Positions 33,832-43,101 of a stretch of 64,000 nucleotides of DNA are shown here, piece after piece. Both the position numbers and the translations under genes were made by a program. The DNA comes from Bog-105 sp965277855 (GTDB taxonomy: Bacteria > Acidobacteriota > Terriglobia > Bryobacterales > Bryobacteraceae). Under the pieces are notes generated by a model. That model was given only the letters and a program-made list of their open reading frames with translations. It did not search any database and was not told the DNA's origin. Every line of letters begins with the position of its first letter. Position 1 is the first letter of the stretch. The stretch spans positions 3,472,001-3,536,000 of the forward strand of contig OZ255847.1 of NCBI GenBank assembly GCA_965277855.1, in the 5' to 3' direction.

Positions 33832-35663
33832 TAAATCTGGATGACCGGACCGTTCAACTCAAGCTAACCGGCGGCGACCTGTCTATCCGCGTGCATGACT
33901 TCGCACCCGATCAAGTGTTTGAGGTGGATACGCCGAACGCGGCCGTCAACTTGTTGCGCGATGGAGTCTACCGTTTTCGCGTGGATCCGAATGGAACCAT
34001 GAGCTTCCTTGTGGTCCGCGAAGGGCAGGCCGAGATCACGGGGGGTGGACAGGCTTTCACGCTGAATCGTGGGAACAGCGCGAGTCTTACGGGAGCTGAG
34101 CAGCTCGCCTACGATATCGAACTGGCGCCACAAGCGGACGAATTCGACCAGTGGTGCCAGCAGCGGGACGCTCATGAGGCTCGGCTTGCCTCCGCCCGCT
34201 ATCTGCCGCCTGGAGTAGTTGGTTACGAGGATCTCGACGATTACGGCAACTGGCAGAACACGGAGGACGACGGACCGGTATGGTATCCGCGCCAGGTGGA
34301 CGCGGGATGGGCACCCTATCATGACGGTCACTGGATCTGGATCGAGCCGTGGGGTTGGACGTGGGTTGACAGCATGCCCTGGGGCTTCGCGCCGTTCCAC
34401 TATGGACGTTGGGCTTATATCGGGAACCGCTGGGGCTGGTGTCCGGGTCCGGTGGGCGGCTGGCGCGGCGGGGGGCCGGTCATTCGCCCCTACTATGCAC
34501 CGGCGATGGTCGCCTGGTTTGGCGGTGCTCACTGGGGAGCAGGCATAAGCACCGGCGGCGGTCCGAGTCTGGGCTGGGTGCCGCTCGGCCGGGGCGAAAT
34601 CTATACGCCTACCTATCGCTGCTCGCCCCGCTACTTCAACAACGTGAATGTGAATAACACGCGTATCGTGAAAACCGTTAACATTACGAATGTCTACAAC
34701 ACTGTCTACGTAAACAAGCAGGTTTACAACCAGCAGTTCATAAATTCGCGGGCCCCCAATGCAGTGATGACGATGCCGCAAACGTCTTTCGCCGGTGGAC
34801 GGCCGGTTCGTCAGGCCGCAACGCCAATTCGTTCAGCGGATCTCGGACGTCTGCAGACTGCCTCGGTAGTGAGACCACCCGTTGCTCCGACCCCCCATTC
34901 CCCGCTTGCCAAATCCGGCGCACGCACGGCCATTCGGCCCGCTCCGGAAGTGATGAGCCGGCAGGTAATTGCGCGCAGTGTGCCTCCGCCTGCGCCTGCA
35001 GCAACCTTCGCGGCGCGGCAACCCTCCTTGCAGCAGCGACAGGCAGCGCAGCCGGGGAACATGCAGGCGCCTCAGAATACTTCCTTGTCGCGATCGGCAC
35101 AGGCAAACTTCAGGCAGGTGCCTGCTGTCCGGCCGGTCGCAGTGCAGCCCGGTCAAAAGTTCGGTGAGCCGGCGATCAACCGTCCCGCTCCTAATCGTTT
35201 GGCTGCTCCGTTGAGTCAGCAGCAACCGAGGCCGTTCAATGAGAGTGCCGATCATCCAGTCCCCGCAGCCTCACGTGGGGCGATGGCCCCGCCACTCCGG
35301 TCCACGCCGTCTGCCGCGACAACTGCCAATCGGCCGACCGCGCCGGAAGCACGGCCTGCTAGTCCAACGCGTCCGACTACACCAGCAGCACGTCCGGCGA
35401 ATCCAGTACGCCCGATTACGCCGGAACCGCGTCCAGCTGCGCCAACTCCACGCCCCGAACCCGCACCCAATCGCCCTCCACCCGCCGAACGACCGGCGAG
35501 CCCGGAACGAGCGCCAACTGTTGCGCCTCGAACTGAGCCGCCGCGTGCAGCCCCGCAGAAAACGGAGCCGCCGCCGACGCCACCGAAAGACGAGCACCGG
35601 CCGCCGCCCCCGCCGCAACACGAAGACCACTCGAAGAAAGATACGAAAGACCACTGAATTGCA

Positions 35664-35709
35664 CGCTCTGCGCGGGTTTCTCTTCTTCACGGGTCCACTG
35701 CGCAGAGCG
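35664..35709 (+). terminator. Candidate hairpin terminator behind the FecR/DUF6600 gene
   Basis: A perfect 10-bp inverted repeat, CGCTCTGCGC (35664-35673) and GCGCAGAGCG (35700-35709), with a 26-base loop starts a few bases after the stop codon. It is followed by CTTTACC rather than a clear T-run, so intrinsic termination is only likely, not certain. Confidence 0.4.
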
Positions 35710-35779
35710 CTTTACCAAGAGAGTAATGGCGCAATGAGCTCGCATCGCTCACGGTGCTGCGTAATGCGATCATGCTTAA

Positions 35780-36040
35780 ATGCGGACTACGGTCACCTTG
35801 GATTCCGATGTTGAAGCGTTGATCCGAGAGGCGATGAAAGAACGTGGGCTGTCTTTTAAAAAAGCACTGAACTCGGCCTTGCGCGCTGGGTTGACGCAAG
35901 CAAAGTTGAATCGCCGCCGCTTCGTGCAAGCGACGTTCGCCCTTGGGTCCGATCAGAAATTTCGCTGGGACAAGGCGTTGGCGGCAGCCGACGCAATAGA
36001 AGCCGGAGAATTCAGCCGCAAACTCTCGATGCTCAAGTGA
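35780..36040 (+). CDS. VapB-like ribbon-helix-helix antitoxin, toxin lost
   Basis: An 86-residue protein: RTTVTLDSDVEALIREAMKE and LSFKKALNSALRAGL form an RHH DNA-binding domain, and a C-terminal tail follows (DKALAAADAIEAGEFSRKL). The stop overlaps GTG 36037, which begins VILID, the usual first residues of a PIN toxin, but after five codons the similarity ends at a junction with other DNA. It is thus an orphan antitoxin whose VapC has been deleted. Confidence 0.7.
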   Translation: MRTTVTLDSDVEALIREAMKERGLSFKKALNSALRAGLTQAKLNRRRFVQATFALGSDQKFRWDKALAAADAIEAGEFSRKLSMLK

Positions 36041-36054
36041 TCCTGATTGACCTC

Positions 36055-36147
36055 CATCCCGAGGAGCACGGGCCCGGCGCTCTGTACAGTTTTCTTAATC
36101 TCTACGGATGGACAGTCGGACCAGTCGATTGTGTCTAATTGGGACAT
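36055..36147 (-). pseudogene. Fragment of a DUF433 antitoxin-type gene
   Basis: From ATG 36147 the minus strand reads MSQLDTIDWSDCPSVEI, then VQSAGPVLLG, which matches the start of DUF433 proteins (IDWSxCPxVEVxxxVQSGxPVLRGT). The similarity stops near 36055, where it meets the truncated vapC start of the other strand, so two incomplete TA-type genes are joined tail to tail by a deletion. The frame running on into the vapB antisense strand is not meaningful. Confidence 0.65.
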
Positions 36148-36183
36148 CTACAAACCAATGTTTTCACAGTTTTGTTTCTGAAA

Positions 36184-38820
36184 TCATTGGTTGTGGAGGT
36201 AGTGGATGGGGTCGGTCGCTGAAGCCCTCCAGAGAGGCAAGGATACCGCAATCACAGTGGTGGCGAGCACCACAAGCACAGCCGTCAAAATCATCACCGG
36301 ACTATGAGTCGAGACGCCGAAGACGAGTTCGTTGAGAAAATGGGCAGCGGCCCAGGATCCCAGGGCTCCGAGTGAGAGTCCGGCAACAGTGAGGCGGCCG
36401 GCGTGTGACCCAGCCCAGTACAGTATGCCCGACCGTTGCGCCCCCAGAGCGAGACGAACGGCGATCTCTTTTTGTCGGACGTTCACCCAATAATTTAGAA
36501 CGCCATAGACGCCTAGGGCAGCAAGCGTCAAAGCGAGAATCGCGAAGCTGGAAAGAAGGGATGCGCTGAAGCGGCGGCGGTCGAGCGTGGAGGCGAGAGA
36601 CGATTCGAGCGGCTGCAGCGCTTGGATCGGGAGATTGCGATCCAGTGAGCGGACCACGCGCCGGACGACGGGACTAATAGAACCTGGATCACCGGCCGTG
36701 CGGATCACGACCGTCATGGCGGCCGAAGGCTGCTGGGCGAAGGGGATGTAAAGCTCCGGTTCCGGCGGTTGGTCGAGACCCATTTGATGAACTGCTCCTA
36801 CAACGCCCACGATTTCGTAAAGGGGACCAGTCATGTAGGGGCCGCCGAATTTGATCTGCTGACCGAGGGCCTGCTGGGGCGCTGCCCACCATCTGCGTGC
36901 GAGAACTTCGTTAATTACCGTGACGGGCGGGCTTGCCTCGCGATCGATATCGGTGAAACCTCGACCGGCTTTCAGGCGCATATGCATAGTTTGGAAATAA
37001 GTGGAGTCAGCAATCTTGAAAAGCGTTAAAGGGACGTTCGCTCGCGCAGGAGCAGGGCGGCCGGCGACGGAGTACCAGTAGTCGCCGCAATCGTCGAGAG
37101 GGCAGGTAACAAGGCCAGCGGACTGAATGCCGGGTTCACTACGAAGGGTCTTCAAGAGCTGGTCGTAAAAATGGCGAATTCTGGCATCGTCGCGATAGCT
37201 GGAGTCGGGCAACTGGAGTTGGAGTGTGAGCAGATGATCCGAGTCAAAGCCGGGATAAACGGACTGGGCGGCGACCAGGCTGCGAAGCAACAGACTGGCG
37301 GAAAAGGCGAGGACGAACGTGACGGCGATTTCGGCAATCACCAAACCATTGCGCAAGGCTCGGCCGCGAGCACCGGCGCCGGCTTGCGCGGAACCTTCCT
37401 TGAGCGCAGTGGTGAGGTCGAGCCGGCGCGCATTTCGAATGGGCGCGAATCCGGCGAGCAAACCCACTACCAGACTGATCAGTGAAGCGAAGCCGAGGAC
37501 AGGGAGATCGAGACGTACTTCGGCGAGGCGCGGGATACTGGACGGACCGGACAATACGAGCAGGCGCAGGCACACCGCTGCCAGAAAAACGCCAGTGAGA
37601 CCACCCAAAACAGCGAGCACCAGATTCTCCGTGAGTAACTGCCGGGCCAGGCGGGACGTGCCCGCTCCGAGTGCTGCACGCAGCGCAAGTTCGCGCACGC
37701 GGACCGTGCCTCGAACCAGCAGCAGACTCGAGACATTGGCACACACCAGGATGAGAATCAGCGCCACTGCGCCTAGTAGCAGGAACAAGATCGGACGAAT
37801 CGTGCTGCCGGTGACTGCATCGAGCAGAGATGTGAGAGAGGCGCGATGATCGTTTTCCGGGCCCGGGTCGGCGATGGCGAGGCGCTGCATAATGCCGTCC
37901 AGATCGGCGCGGGCAGCGGCGAGAGTGACACCCGGCTTCAGCAGAGCGAGCACGCGCATGGAGCCATGCTCGCTGCGCTTCACCGTTTGCGAAGCGGAAG
38001 GTCCCAGCGGCAGGTAAACATCCGTTTTGACCGGGAAGAACTTTAAACCGGGGCGCAAGACGCCAACCACCTGAGAGGAGCGGCCGTTAAGTGTCAGCGC
38101 GCCTCCCACAACGTTTGGATCAGCGCTGAAAACTTTGGCCCAGAACTCATAAGAGAGGAGCACAACCGGCGGTGCGCCGGCATGATCGTCGTCGGCGGTG
38201 AAGAGACGCCCGAGTACCGGTCGCGAACCGGTGAGCGGGAAGAAGTCACCGGTGACCAGCCCGGCCCGCGTCTGCAGTGCATCGCCGCGGCCGGTGAGAG
38301 TGAGGCCGCCCATCTGCGTGCCGGCCATTTTTTCGAAGCTGTGATTTTCGGCGCGCCAGTGCGTGAAGTTGATCCAGGTGACGCTGATGCCGCTAGCCTG
38401 GCCACTCGATTCACCGAGCTGCACGAGCCGTTCACTCGACGGATAAGGCAGCGGGCGGAGCAGCACAGCGTACACCACGCTAAAGACGGCGGTGTTTACT
38501 CCGATGCCCAGCGCCAGCGTAAGAATTACGGCCAGGGAGAAGCCGGGAGCTTTGCGCATGCCACGCAGCCCATAGCGGATGTCCTGGAGAAAGCTTTCCA
38601 TACGCGGAAAACGCCAGGCCTCGCGAGCCTGTTCGCGCAGCAGGGTGGCGTTCCCGAGATCACGCTGGGCTAGTTGGCGCGCTTGCGGGTGCGGCAATCC
38701 CAGCTGCTCGCGCTCGTCGGTTAAGAGATCGAGGTGCGATTGGATCTCATCGCGAAGCTCGTCGTCCAAAACGGGGCGGCGTTGAACAAGTTGCGCAAGT
38801 TTGTTCCACCAGCGTCGCAT
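36184..38820 (-). CDS. ADOP-type ABC transporter permease (MacB/FtsX family)
   Basis: An 878-residue protein of the acidobacterial duplicated orphan permease type. An N-terminal prefix (DDELRDEIQSHLDLLTDERE, AWRFPRMESFLQDIRYGLR) is followed by a first membrane helix (LAVILTLALGIGVNTAVF) and a MacB-like periplasmic domain. A three-helix FtsX block comes near 335-460 (ILFLLLGAVALILILVCANV and following), then a second periplasmic domain after 500 and a final FtsX block near 780-865 (LALTLAALGVYGVLNYW). No ATPase gene is adjacent. Its start codon abuts the PadR stop, so it is regulated with PadR. The substrate is unknown; export of a toxic or antimicrobial compound is a common guess for PadR-linked permeases. 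Confidence 0.9.
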   Translation of the reverse strand: MRRWWNKLAQLVQRRPVLDDELRDEIQSHLDLLTDEREQLGLPHPQARQLAQRDLGNATLLREQAREAWRFPRMESFLQDIRYGLRGMRKAPGFSLAVILTLALGIGVNTAVFSVVYAVLLRPLPYPSSERLVQLGESSGQASGISVTWINFTHWRAENHSFEKMAGTQMGGLTLTGRGDALQTRAGLVTGDFFPLTGSRPVLGRLFTADDDHAGAPPVVLLSYEFWAKVFSADPNVVGGALTLNGRSSQVVGVLRPGLKFFPVKTDVYLPLGPSASQTVKRSEHGSMRVLALLKPGVTLAAARADLDGIMQRLAIADPGPENDHRASLTSLLDAVTGSTIRPILFLLLGAVALILILVCANVSSLLLVRGTVRVRELALRAALGAGTSRLARQLLTENLVLAVLGGLTGVFLAAVCLRLLVLSGPSSIPRLAEVRLDLPVLGFASLISLVVGLLAGFAPIRNARRLDLTTALKEGSAQAGAGARGRALRNGLVIAEIAVTFVLAFSASLLLRSLVAAQSVYPGFDSDHLLTLQLQLPDSSYRDDARIRHFYDQLLKTLRSEPGIQSAGLVTCPLDDCGDYWYSVAGRPAPARANVPLTLFKIADSTYFQTMHMRLKAGRGFTDIDREASPPVTVINEVLARRWWAAPQQALGQQIKFGGPYMTGPLYEIVGVVGAVHQMGLDQPPEPELYIPFAQQPSAAMTVVIRTAGDPGSISPVVRRVVRSLDRNLPIQALQPLESSLASTLDRRRFSASLLSSFAILALTLAALGVYGVLNYWVNVRQKEIAVRLALGAQRSGILYWAGSHAGRLTVAGLSLGALGSWAAAHFLNELVFGVSTHSPVMILTAVLVVLATTVIAVSLPLWRASATDPIHYLHNQ

Positions 38821-39171
38821 TTAAGACTCCGGCGCCAGAATTTTGCCCATCGCGTCTACGAAACGCAGCCATTTCGAAGTGGACTTTACCAGTTGCTTGC
38901 GGCCCAGTGGCGTCAGGCGGTAATAGCGCGCGCGGCGTCCGTTGGGAGACTTCTTCCAGTCTGCCGTGATCCAGTCACGTTGCAAAAGGCGCTGCAATGC
39001 CGGATACAACGAGCCGTTGTCAACCACGAATTCGTTTTGTGATTGCTGTTCGAGCAGCTGCGAAATACCGTAGGCATGATTTGGCGCACTCAGAAGCGTG
39101 CGCAGGATGAGCACTTCGAGGGTACCCTGCAGAAATTCCAGGCGTTCAGGTTGTTCGTCTACGGTAGGCAC
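38821..39171 (-). CDS. PadR-family transcriptional regulator
   Basis: A 116-residue protein: LEFLQGTLEVLILRTLL opens the PadR winged HTH, NHAYGISQLLEQQS the second helix, FVVDNGSLYPALQRLLQRDW the recognition helix and wing, and RARYYRLTPLGRKQL the C-terminal strand pair. The start is GTG 39171; no ATG, GTG or TTG alternative fits further in. A consensus promoter ends about seven bases before it, so the mRNA may be leaderless. PadR proteins of this short class often repress themselves and the adjacent ADOP permease and are released by small ligands. Confidence 0.9.
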   Translation of the reverse strand: MPTVDEQPERLEFLQGTLEVLILRTLLSAPNHAYGISQLLEQQSQNEFVVDNGSLYPALQRLLQRDWITADWKKSPNGRRARYYRLTPLGRKQLVKSTSKWLRFVDAMGKILAPES

Positions 39172-39177
39172 TCCACC

Positions 39178-39206
39178 TGTATACGCCTAATTACTTCAAG
39201 TGTCAA
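39178..39206 (-). promoter_or_regulatory. Sigma-70 promoter of padR-ADOP
   Basis: On the minus strand TTGACA (complement of 39201-39206), a 17-bp spacer, and TATACA (complement of 39178-39183) form a near-consensus promoter. The predicted start of transcription falls at or within a few bases of the GTG start at 39171. Confidence 0.7.
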
Positions 39207-39216
39207 GTGAGGCGAA

Positions 39217-40395
39217 TCAGCCGGCGGCGATTTCAGCGCACGCGTCGGCATCGACCTGGGTGAAATCTGCTTTGTTGAGGAACACGAACCTGCCGGCAAC
39301 GGCAGCCGCCACCAGGGCAAGGGCAGCCATACAGAAAGCGGCGGCATAACCGAAGCGGTAAGAAACGGCGCCCGCCGCCAGCGAACTCAGGCCGACGAAA
39401 AGATCGTAAAACGCGCTCAACAGGCCGATGGTAGAGCCATGCTCGGCTTCGGGAGTTTTGCGCAGAACAGTCGCGGCCACCGAAGACCACGGAAAGGAAA
39501 ACCCGAAGCCCAGGATGCCGGCGGCCAGTATGGCGATGGCCGGAGAGGGTCCGGCGGCGATCAAAAGCAGACCAACCGCCATGGCAACCAGGCCGCTGTA
39601 GAAAGTAATGCTCGGGTGAATGCGATCGGGCAGGCCGCCCAGAAAAAATCGCGAGAAAAGAATGACCAGGGCGTAGGTGGAAAACGCCGCTGCGCCCGAG
39701 TTGCCATAGCGAGCCAGGTGAAGAATCAGGAAACCGGCGACTACCGGATAGTGCACGTTGACGAAGCCGATCGCCAGCCCCGGAGAGAGCAAATGAGAAG
39801 GGAACCAATGGCGCTTTTCTATCTCGAGCGAGGGCTCAACATCTTCTTTCACGAAAGCCGCCAGCGCCAGACTCGTCAAAGCTGCGGCCACTTGCAAAAG
39901 AGCGGCGTGGCGGAAGGTGCCGAGCAGATGGCCGATCGCGGGGCCAAGGGAAACGCCGCCCCAAATAGCGCTGCTCAGGTAACCAAGTGCCTGCGCACTG
40001 CGTTCCACACCGGCGACTTCCACCGCCCAGGCCGCAGCTCCCGTGTAGAGACACGCCTCACCAAATCCCTGCAGCACGCGACCCAGGTAGGCGCCCGCCA
40101 GATGTAGCGGCAGCAGATAGGCTCCGCCTGCCAACGCACAGCTGAATAGACCAGCGAGAAAAGTGATTTTGCGGCCCTTGCGGTCGGCCAACGGGCCCGA
40201 GAAAAAACGCGCCCCTAACGCGACAAAAGAAAACGTGCCGATAACCCAGCCAACCGTACGATCCGAGCCGCCGAGATCGTAACGAACGTGCGGCGCGAGT
40301 GCCGGCAGGACCGTACCCATTCCAAGAAAGCCGAGAAATGTGGCGCCAACTAAAGACCAGAAGCGCGCTGTGAATACGCGCTTGCGAGACCCCAT
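39217..40395 (-). CDS. MFS transporter
   Basis: A 392-residue membrane protein with 12 predicted helices. The loop 2-3 motif is GPLADRKGRKITF, close to the MFS signature GxLxDRxGRR; FLGFLGMGTVLPALAP is in helix 1 and YLGRVLQGFGEACLYTGAAA in helix 4. It has the look of small-molecule or drug exporters, but the substrate cannot be told. It is read on the same strand as the PadR operon and ends 10 bp before that promoter. Confidence 0.85.
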   Translation of the reverse strand: MGSRKRVFTARFWSLVGATFLGFLGMGTVLPALAPHVRYDLGGSDRTVGWVIGTFSFVALGARFFSGPLADRKGRKITFLAGLFSCALAGGAYLLPLHLAGAYLGRVLQGFGEACLYTGAAAWAVEVAGVERSAQALGYLSSAIWGGVSLGPAIGHLLGTFRHAALLQVAAALTSLALAAFVKEDVEPSLEIEKRHWFPSHLLSPGLAIGFVNVHYPVVAGFLILHLARYGNSGAAAFSTYALVILFSRFFLGGLPDRIHPSITFYSGLVAMAVGLLLIAAGPSPAIAILAAGILGFGFSFPWSSVAATVLRKTPEAEHGSTIGLLSAFYDLFVGLSSLAAGAVSYRFGYAAAFCMAALALVAAAVAGRFVFLNKADFTQVDADACAEIAAG

Positions 40396-40423
40396 CTATT
40401 TACATTGTAATTGGGCCTGAAAT

Positions 40424-41554
40424 TTACTTCACGAGCCGCAAAGCCTCTTCCAGCGCTTCGACGAAATAGTACTCGCCCCACATAACGGATTCGTCGACCC
40501 CGATGGCCTTGTTTAAGTGATACACGCCTCCGCGCAGTATGCCTTCCCAATTAGGATCGGCATCGCCGAGATGAGTAGTGCAGAGTCCGCGCAGAATATG
40601 AATAGCGGTTGACCAGTAGAAGTGGCCTTTGATGGGGTCGGTGATGTGCCGGCAGAGACGCAGTAATCCGGCCGCCGCAATCGCCCCGGCTGAGGTGTCG
40701 GTAACGTTGCGCGTGTCGAACGGGGCGTTATAGTCCCACGGCGGAATACCGTCGGCTGGCGTGTGAGTGATGTAGTAATCGGCGCAGGCCTCGGCTGTAT
40801 CGAGAAACCGAGGATCGCGGCTGTACTCGAAGGCATTAGTAAAACCATAGAGCGCCCAGCACAGCCCACGCGACCAGCAGGAGTCACTGCGATAACCCTG
40901 CTGCGTACTGTGGCGGAGAAACTCGCCGCTATCGCCGTCAAAGACCCCTTCATGAGCAGTCGAGCCATCGCCGCGCACCAGGTGTTTGCGAACCGTCAAT
41001 GAGGTTCGAGTGGCGATATCCCGCAGGTGCTTATCGTTCGTTTCACGAGCCGCATAAAACACCAGGCCGACATTCATCATGCTGTCTATAAACACTGAGT
41101 CTTCGCTCGTCAGTGAGCGAATGTACTGCCCTTTTTCATCGAAGGCGGACGCGAGTGATTTCCCAGCCTGGACGATCACCTCGCGCAACGCATCATCGTT
41201 GGTGATTTTGTACCAGCGCCGATAGGCGGATAGAAAAATGAATCCCAGATCGTGAACATCGGGGTCTGCTTTGCGCACTTCGAGCGGCCGGCTGTAGCGC
41301 ATGGCATGCTCCCACCAGAAACGCGACTCGCCATGATTGGGACCGAGCCGCTTATAAAACAGCCACATCATCCCCGGCAGAAAGCCATCGCACCAGTGAG
41401 CGAGCACCGGCTCGTCGTGCTTCCAGATGCCATCGGAGGTGAAGATCGGATAGTAGTCTGGATAGTTCTCGATCAGGCGGCGCACTTGCTTTTGGGCGAA
41501 GCGGAAGGCGTTGTCGAAGAGTTTAGAATCGGTCTCAAAAATGAATTGAATCAC
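40424..41554 (-). CDS. Unsaturated glucuronyl hydrolase (GH88)
   Basis: A protein of about 376 residues, taking GTG 41554 (VIQFIFETDSKLFDNAFRF) as start, because the longer frame runs antisense into the CDGSH gene. GH88 features: WCDGFLPGMMWLFYKRLG, VRKADPDVHDLGFIFLSAYR with the catalytic-type Asp, SVFIDSMMNVGLVF with the second Asp, and QGYRSDSCWSRGLCWALYGF. It removes unsaturated uronic acid from oligosaccharides released by polysaccharide lyases, so it belongs to carbohydrate breakdown in the cytoplasm or periplasm. No signal peptide is clear. Confidence 0.88.
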   Translation of the reverse strand: MIQFIFETDSKLFDNAFRFAQKQVRRLIENYPDYYPIFTSDGIWKHDEPVLAHWCDGFLPGMMWLFYKRLGPNHGESRFWWEHAMRYSRPLEVRKADPDVHDLGFIFLSAYRRWYKITNDDALREVIVQAGKSLASAFDEKGQYIRSLTSEDSVFIDSMMNVGLVFYAARETNDKHLRDIATRTSLTVRKHLVRGDGSTAHEGVFDGDSGEFLRHSTQQGYRSDSCWSRGLCWALYGFTNAFEYSRDPRFLDTAEACADYYITHTPADGIPPWDYNAPFDTRNVTDTSAGAIAAAGLLRLCRHITDPIKGHFYWSTAIHILRGLCTTHLGDADPNWEGILRGGVYHLNKAIGVDESVMWGEYYFVEALEEALRLVK

Positions 41555-41649
41555 TCGCGCACCAGCGAAACAATTATAGTGATTGCAACGTTCATGTGTG
41601 CCTCGGAACGCGGCTGGCAGATGTGCCGCCTTTGCTACCATCGGGTTTC

Positions 41650-41880
41650 ATGCCAACCAAAGTCACGATTGTGAACAACGGACCGATCCGCATTGAAGGG
41701 GACTTTGAAATCCACGATTCCGAAGGTAATTCCTTTGGTTTAGCTGGGCGTACGGTGATCTCGTTGTGCCGCTGCGGGCTGGCGGAGAACAAACCGTTTT
41801 GCGATGGCGCACACGGACGCAGCGGGTTTATGTCGCAATGTAAGGCACGCGATTTGGAGCCGCCCAAACCGCGCGTGTAA
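41650..41880 (+). CDS. CDGSH iron-sulfur protein
   Basis: A 76-residue protein from ATG 41650. The CDGSH motif is complete: CRCGLAENKPFCDGAH gives Cys-x-Cys, a further Cys and a His ligand for a 2Fe-2S cluster. The short N-terminal beta part (KVTIVNNGPIRIEGDFEI) is typical of bacterial forms. The family is implicated in electron transfer or redox sensing. It is divergent from GH88, and the two 5' ends are only about 95 bp apart. Confidence 0.9.
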   Translation: MPTKVTIVNNGPIRIEGDFEIHDSEGNSFGLAGRTVISLCRCGLAENKPFCDGAHGRSGFMSQCKARDLEPPKPRV

Positions 41881-41915
41881 ACGTTCTACGTAGAGCTGAA
41901 TCGGCAGGGGATCTC

Positions 41916-43100
41916 GTGGCAGAGACGGACGTAGCACGCAAATCATCCGCTCCCACGCGCCTCGTTGAATTAGACATCCTGCGTGGCTTTCTGCTGCTCT
42001 GGATGACACTAACTCATCTGCCTACCAAAGCCAGCCTGCTTTCGAACCAGACCTTCGGGTACGTATCCGGGGCGGAAGGTTTTATTTTTCTGGCCGGCTT
42101 TATGATCGGCCAGCTGGAGCATCGCATTGAAGCAAAACGCGGTCGAGCGGCTACAGTGCGCGACATTCTAAAGCGTCTGCGCCGGGTGTATCTCTATCAT
42201 GTCGGCCTGCTGGTGATTGCCTTCACGATTGTGGCCGAAGTGGCGTTGAAGTTTCATCGCCTCGCCTTGCAGAACCTGCTTTCGTTCTATTTCGCGCACC
42301 CCAAGCAGGCCGTCATCGCAGCGGTGGCGCTCGAGTACCGTCCATCACTGCTCGACATTTTGCCGATGTATGTCATCTTCCTCGGATTGACGCTGCTGGC
42401 CCGGCGAATCGCCCGCAGTTATGGCTGGGACCCGGTCGTTTACCTCAGCTTCGCAGTTTGGGCGGTGGCCCAATTTGGTTTGCGAGCTTGGATCTATCGA
42501 CACGTGAATTTGTTTCACCTGGGAGTTCCCGAAAACTCAATCGGCGCCTTCGATATGTACGCATGGCAGCTGCTCTGGATGGTGGGTCTCGCACTCGGCA
42601 GCATTTACTCGGACCAGCTTTCGGGAGTCGATGCAACCGAAAAGGCCGCGCGCAAGGACGGTTTTCCTAGATGGCTCGGTGTCCTGAGCACGTGTGTAGC
42701 AATTATTTTTCTCGTGCTGCGCTATAGCCCGGTCGACCACTGGATCAACCCGGATTCCTACGGCTGGCTGATCGACAAATGGCATCTCGGCCCCGCGCGC
42801 GTCATTAACTTCGCAGCGCTCACAATTTTTTTTGTGCGCTTCGGGCAGAATATTGCGTCGCTCCCTGTTTTGCAGCCTCTCGCACTGCTGGGACGTGCTT
42901 CGATCGAGGTCTTCTCCGTCCACGTTCTCTGCTGCCTGGTGGGTGATGCGCTCAGCCGCGATGCCGATCCCAATCTCCCGTGGTCGCAGCAGATTCCATT
43001 GCTGGTGCTGACCATCACTGCGCTTTTTGTGACGGCATACTTGAGCGGCAAATGGTCGAATTACCGGAAAGCGCGTCGCAATCTAGCAGTCGCGCATTGA
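41916..43100 (+). CDS. OpgC-like membrane acyltransferase
   Basis: A 394-residue membrane protein starting at GTG 41916, with about ten predicted helices. VELDILRGFLLLWMTLTHLP and FIFLAGFMIGQLEHRI give the OpgC pattern (D-x-x-R-G near the N-terminus, then the F-x-F-x-S/A-G segment). Family members modify osmoregulated periplasmic glucans with succinyl groups; here it may acylate another surface glycan. It stands 36 bp behind the CDGSH gene and ends two bases before hpt on the other strand. Confidence 0.8.
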   Translation: MAETDVARKSSAPTRLVELDILRGFLLLWMTLTHLPTKASLLSNQTFGYVSGAEGFIFLAGFMIGQLEHRIEAKRGRAATVRDILKRLRRVYLYHVGLLVIAFTIVAEVALKFHRLALQNLLSFYFAHPKQAVIAAVALEYRPSLLDILPMYVIFLGLTLLARRIARSYGWDPVVYLSFAVWAVAQFGLRAWIYRHVNLFHLGVPENSIGAFDMYAWQLLWMVGLALGSIYSDQLSGVDATEKAARKDGFPRWLGVLSTCVAIIFLVLRYSPVDHWINPDSYGWLIDKWHLGPARVINFAALTIFFVRFGQNIASLPVLQPLALLGRASIEVFSVHVLCCLVGDALSRDADPNLPWSQQIPLLVLTITALFVTAYLSGKWSNYRKARRNLAVAH

Positions 43101-43101
43101 T

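Larger units (their letters stand above)
32378..35657 (+). pseudogene. FecR/DUF6600 secreted proline-rich protein interrupted by an IS630 element
   Basis: Exon-like part one (32378-32722) starts at ATG behind AAGGGGAGG, with a membrane or signal segment (FVWFGFAAATALSLGAIGL) and FecR-like sequence (VARLNYVSGQVSMQ, RPFTVGDFLYAGDNSTAEL, AQASFGFL). After the IS it resumes at 33834 with NLDDRTVQLKLTGGDLSIRV, VFEVDTPNAAVNLLRDG, then the aromatic DUF6600 repeats (DAGWAPYHDGHWIWIEPWGW, PWGFAPFHYGRWAYIG) and a 270-residue Pro/Ala-rich, basic C-terminus. Excision of the IS with one TA would give an uninterrupted protein of about 722 residues. FecR-type domains usually sense periplasmic signals; here the protein is probably envelope-associated. 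Confidence 0.88.

Noticed and set aside
33864..34781. 305-codon minus-strand frame in the FecR/DUF6600 gene
   Set aside because: The plus strand carries the DUF6600 aromatic repeats; the minus frame has no family features.
36037..36120. A working vapC behind the vapB-like gene
   Set aside because: Only VILID matches a PIN toxin; the rest is unrelated and ends after about 28 codons.
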